Shown here: positions 14,050-15,705 of the stretch, piece after piece
Layout of the letters: every line of letters begins with the position of its first letter
How positions within the stretch are numbered: the first letter of the stretch is position 1
From: Clostridiaceae bacterium
GTDB lineage: Bacteria > Bacillota > Clostridia > UMGS1883 > JAAYMJ01
Direction: 5' to 3'
Length of the DNA stretch: 15,705 bases
Assembly: GCA_012521455.1 (NCBI GenBank)
Contig: JAAYMJ010000210.1
Coordinates: 1-15,705 of the forward strand
Translations under genes and position numbers: made by a program
Notes under the pieces: generated by a model
The model's input: only the letters and a program-made list of their open reading frames with translations
Database searches by the model: none
What the model was told of the DNA's origin: nothing

Positions 14050-15282
14050 ATGAGAAGAGTGGTTGTAACAGGCATGGGGGCAGTAACCCCCATAGGCAAT
14101 AACATAGATGAGTATTTGTCCGCCCTAATGGAAGGAAAATGCGGGATTTCGGAAATCACCCTGTTTGACACAGCGGGGTATGAAGCCCGCCTTGGGGCGG
14201 AGGTCAAGGGCTTGAAAGTGGAAGATTACATTGACAAAAAAGAAGCCCGGAGAATGGACCGCTTTTGTGTCTTTGGCATGGTTGCGGCAATCCAGGCCAT
14301 GAATGACGCAAACATTAAGGAAGGGGATTATGACCCCTACAGGTTTTCGGTAATTGTGGGCTCAGGCGTTGGCGGCGTCGGCACCGTTGAGGACGAAAGC
14401 CTGAAGTTTGCCGAAAAAGGCCCTTCCAGGGTTTCGCCCTTTTATGTGCCCATGATTATTTCAAATATCCTGCCGGGACAAATTGCCATTAAGTATAACT
14501 GCAAAGGCTCGGTGCTCGCGGTGGTTACCGCCTGCACGTCGGGCACAAACGCCATAGGCGAAGCGTACCGCCAGATTAAATCAGGATATGCCGACGCGGC
14601 GGTATGCGGCGGTTCGGAGGCGGGAATTACAAAGGCTGGGGTTGCTGGCTTTATAAATATGAAGGCGTTAACCACATCAAAAGACCCCAGCAGGGCAAGC
14701 ATTCCCTTTGATGCGGAGCGCTCGGGCTTTGTAATCGGGGAAGGCAGCGCCATGTTAGTTTTGGAAGAACTTGAAAGCGCAAAAAGAAGGGGCGCCAAAA
14801 TTTATGCAGAAATTGTGGGCTATGGCTCAACCTGCGACGCCCACCACATAACCGCCCCGGACCCTGAGGCGCAAGGGGCGGCCAACGCAATGGCGCAGGC
14901 TATAAAGGAGGCAAATATAGCACCTTCCCAGGTATCCTACATCAATGCCCACGGCACAAGCACCCCGTTAAATGACCTTTGCGAAACAAAGGCAATAAAA
15001 ATGGTGTTTGGGGAATATGCCAAAAAAGTGCCCGTATCTTCCACAAAGTCCATGACGGGGCATTTGCTTGGCGCGGCAGGGGCAATTGAGGCGGTGGCTT
15101 CAATTTTGGCGATTAACCATTCCTTTATCCCGCCAACCATAAACTACAAGGTGCCCGACCCTGAACTTGACTTGGACTATGTTCCAAACGCTATGCGCAA
15201 ACATGAGGTAAAATACGCCCTTTCCAACTCTTTCGGGTTTGGCGGGCACAACGGCTCACTGCTATTTAAAAAATGGGAATAA
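14050..15282 (+). CDS. fabF: Beta-ketoacyl-ACP synthase II (FabF)
   Basis: Elongating condensing enzyme joining acyl-ACP and malonyl-ACP. The 410-aa protein carries the Cys-His-His triad: Cys162 in TACTSGTNA, His301 in NAHGTSTPLND and His338 in KSMTGHLLGAAG, with family ends MRRVVVTGMGAVTPIG and NSFGFGGHNGSLLFKK. The ATG at 14050 has GGAAAGG (14034-14040) nine bases upstream. It sits directly after fabG and before accB, the conserved Firmicute order. With no other long-chain synthase in view it is probably the main elongation enzyme. Confidence 0.97.
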   Translation: MRRVVVTGMGAVTPIGNNIDEYLSALMEGKCGISEITLFDTAGYEARLGAEVKGLKVEDYIDKKEARRMDRFCVFGMVAAIQAMNDANIKEGDYDPYRFSVIVGSGVGGVGTVEDESLKFAEKGPSRVSPFYVPMIISNILPGQIAIKYNCKGSVLAVVTACTSGTNAIGEAYRQIKSGYADAAVCGGSEAGITKAGVAGFINMKALTTSKDPSRASIPFDAERSGFVIGEGSAMLVLEELESAKRRGAKIYAEIVGYGSTCDAHHITAPDPEAQGAANAMAQAIKEANIAPSQVSYINAHGTSTPLNDLCETKAIKMVFGEYAKKVPVSSTKSMTGHLLGAAGAIEAVASILAINHSFIPPTINYKVPDPELDLDYVPNAMRKHEVKYALSNSFGFGGHNGSLLFKKWE

Positions 15283-15291
15283 GGTGATTTT

Positions 15292-15705
15292 ATGATTAAG
15301 GATATAAATGATGTAATAAAATTAATTGACAAAATAAATTCGGCAAACATTAATACCTTTACTTTTAAAACCAGCGAATTTGAGCTTTCCATGGAAAAAG
15401 GCGGGGTTTCGTGCGGCGTGAAAGCCGCGCCCGAGGTAAGTTATATTGCGCCTGGCCCTGAAGAGGCGGAAACCGTGAAATCCGTAAATGATGACAACTG
15501 CCAGACAATAAAAAGCCCCATTGTGGGGATATTCCATTCTTTGGAGTCCATGGGCAAAGGGAGCCTTAAAGTGGGGGCCAAGGTGAAAAAGGGCGACGTG
15601 GTCTGCATTATTGAGGCAATGAAGCTGATGAATGAAGTGGAGTCCTCCTGCGACGGTGAAGTTGTGGAAATCTGCGTAAATGACGGGGACCACGTTGAGT
15701 ACGGC
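15292..15705 (+). CDS. accB: Acetyl-CoA carboxylase biotin carboxyl carrier protein (AccB), partial at window end
   Basis: Carries biotin between the carboxylase and transferase subunits of acetyl-CoA carboxylase, which makes malonyl-CoA for the fab genes upstream. The frame is open from the ATG at 15292 through 138 codons to the window edge and probably lacks only about ten residues. The C-terminal biotinyl domain is clear: KSPIVGIFHS near residue 78, then the biotinylation motif EAMKLMNEV with Lys111, and DGDHVEYG at the edge. The first 30 residues are helical and followed by a variable linker, as in other AccB proteins. An AAGGTG ribosome site overlaps the fabF stop five bases before the ATG. 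fabZ, accC, accD and accA often follow in such operons and may lie beyond the window. Confidence 0.96.
   Translation, partial: MIKDINDVIKLIDKINSANINTFTFKTSEFELSMEKGGVSCGVKAAPEVSYIAPGPEEAETVKSVNDDNCQTIKSPIVGIFHSLESMGKGSLKVGAKVKKGDVVCIIEAMKLMNEVESSCDGEVVEICVNDGDHVEYG

Overview
The window looks like chromosome of a spore-forming, low-to-moderate-GC Firmicute of the class Clostridia; genus is not resolved. The basis is a YtrA-type GntR/ABC operon, a FabK-type fatty-acid synthesis operon in the Firmicute gene order, and BclA-like collagen proteins behind a near-perfect sigma-K-type promoter. All twelve ORFs called as genes are intact or cut only by the window edges. No tRNA, rRNA, CRISPR array, phage gene or transposase was seen.

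Layout. (1) 1-2770, minus strand: a three-gene operon gntR (YtrA-like) - ABC ATPase - ABC permease, tightly overlapping, with a sigma-A-like promoter whose -10 is covered by one arm of a perfect 10-bp inverted repeat, probably the regulator's own operator. (2) 2840-5790, plus strand: two tandem paralogous collagen-like genes. Each encodes an N-terminal C1q/BclA-type beta-domain, a Gly-X-Thr/Asp collagen stem (54 triplets in the first, 32 in the second) and a second C-terminal beta-domain. They are followed by a short remnant of another copy and a strong bidirectional terminator shared with valS. (3) 5788-10300, minus strand: a membrane-anchored or secreted GH43-like glycoside hydrolase followed by valS, apparently one transcript with no T-box leader. 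(4) 10345-15705, plus strand: the start of a fatty-acid synthesis operon fabH-fabK-fabD-fabG-fabF-accB, driven by a consensus TTGACA-N17-TATAAT promoter and running off the window inside accB.

How the genes work together. The fab genes cover initiation (FabH), malonyl loading (FabD), elongation (FabF), keto reduction (FabG) and enoyl reduction (FabK), plus the biotin carrier of acetyl-CoA carboxylase (AccB). acpP and a fabT-type regulator, present in the Streptococcus version of this cluster, are absent from the visible part. The collagen pair most plausibly forms filaments or a nap on the spore surface, made in the mother cell late in sporulation. The ABC operon is probably an envelope-stress or antibiotic-responsive exporter.

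The most interesting part is the collagen locus: a dumbbell domain layout, a sigma-K-like promoter, three glycine-destroying G-to-A changes confined to one paralog, recombination-like identity plateaus at the edges of the repeat tract, and a leftover fragment of another copy.
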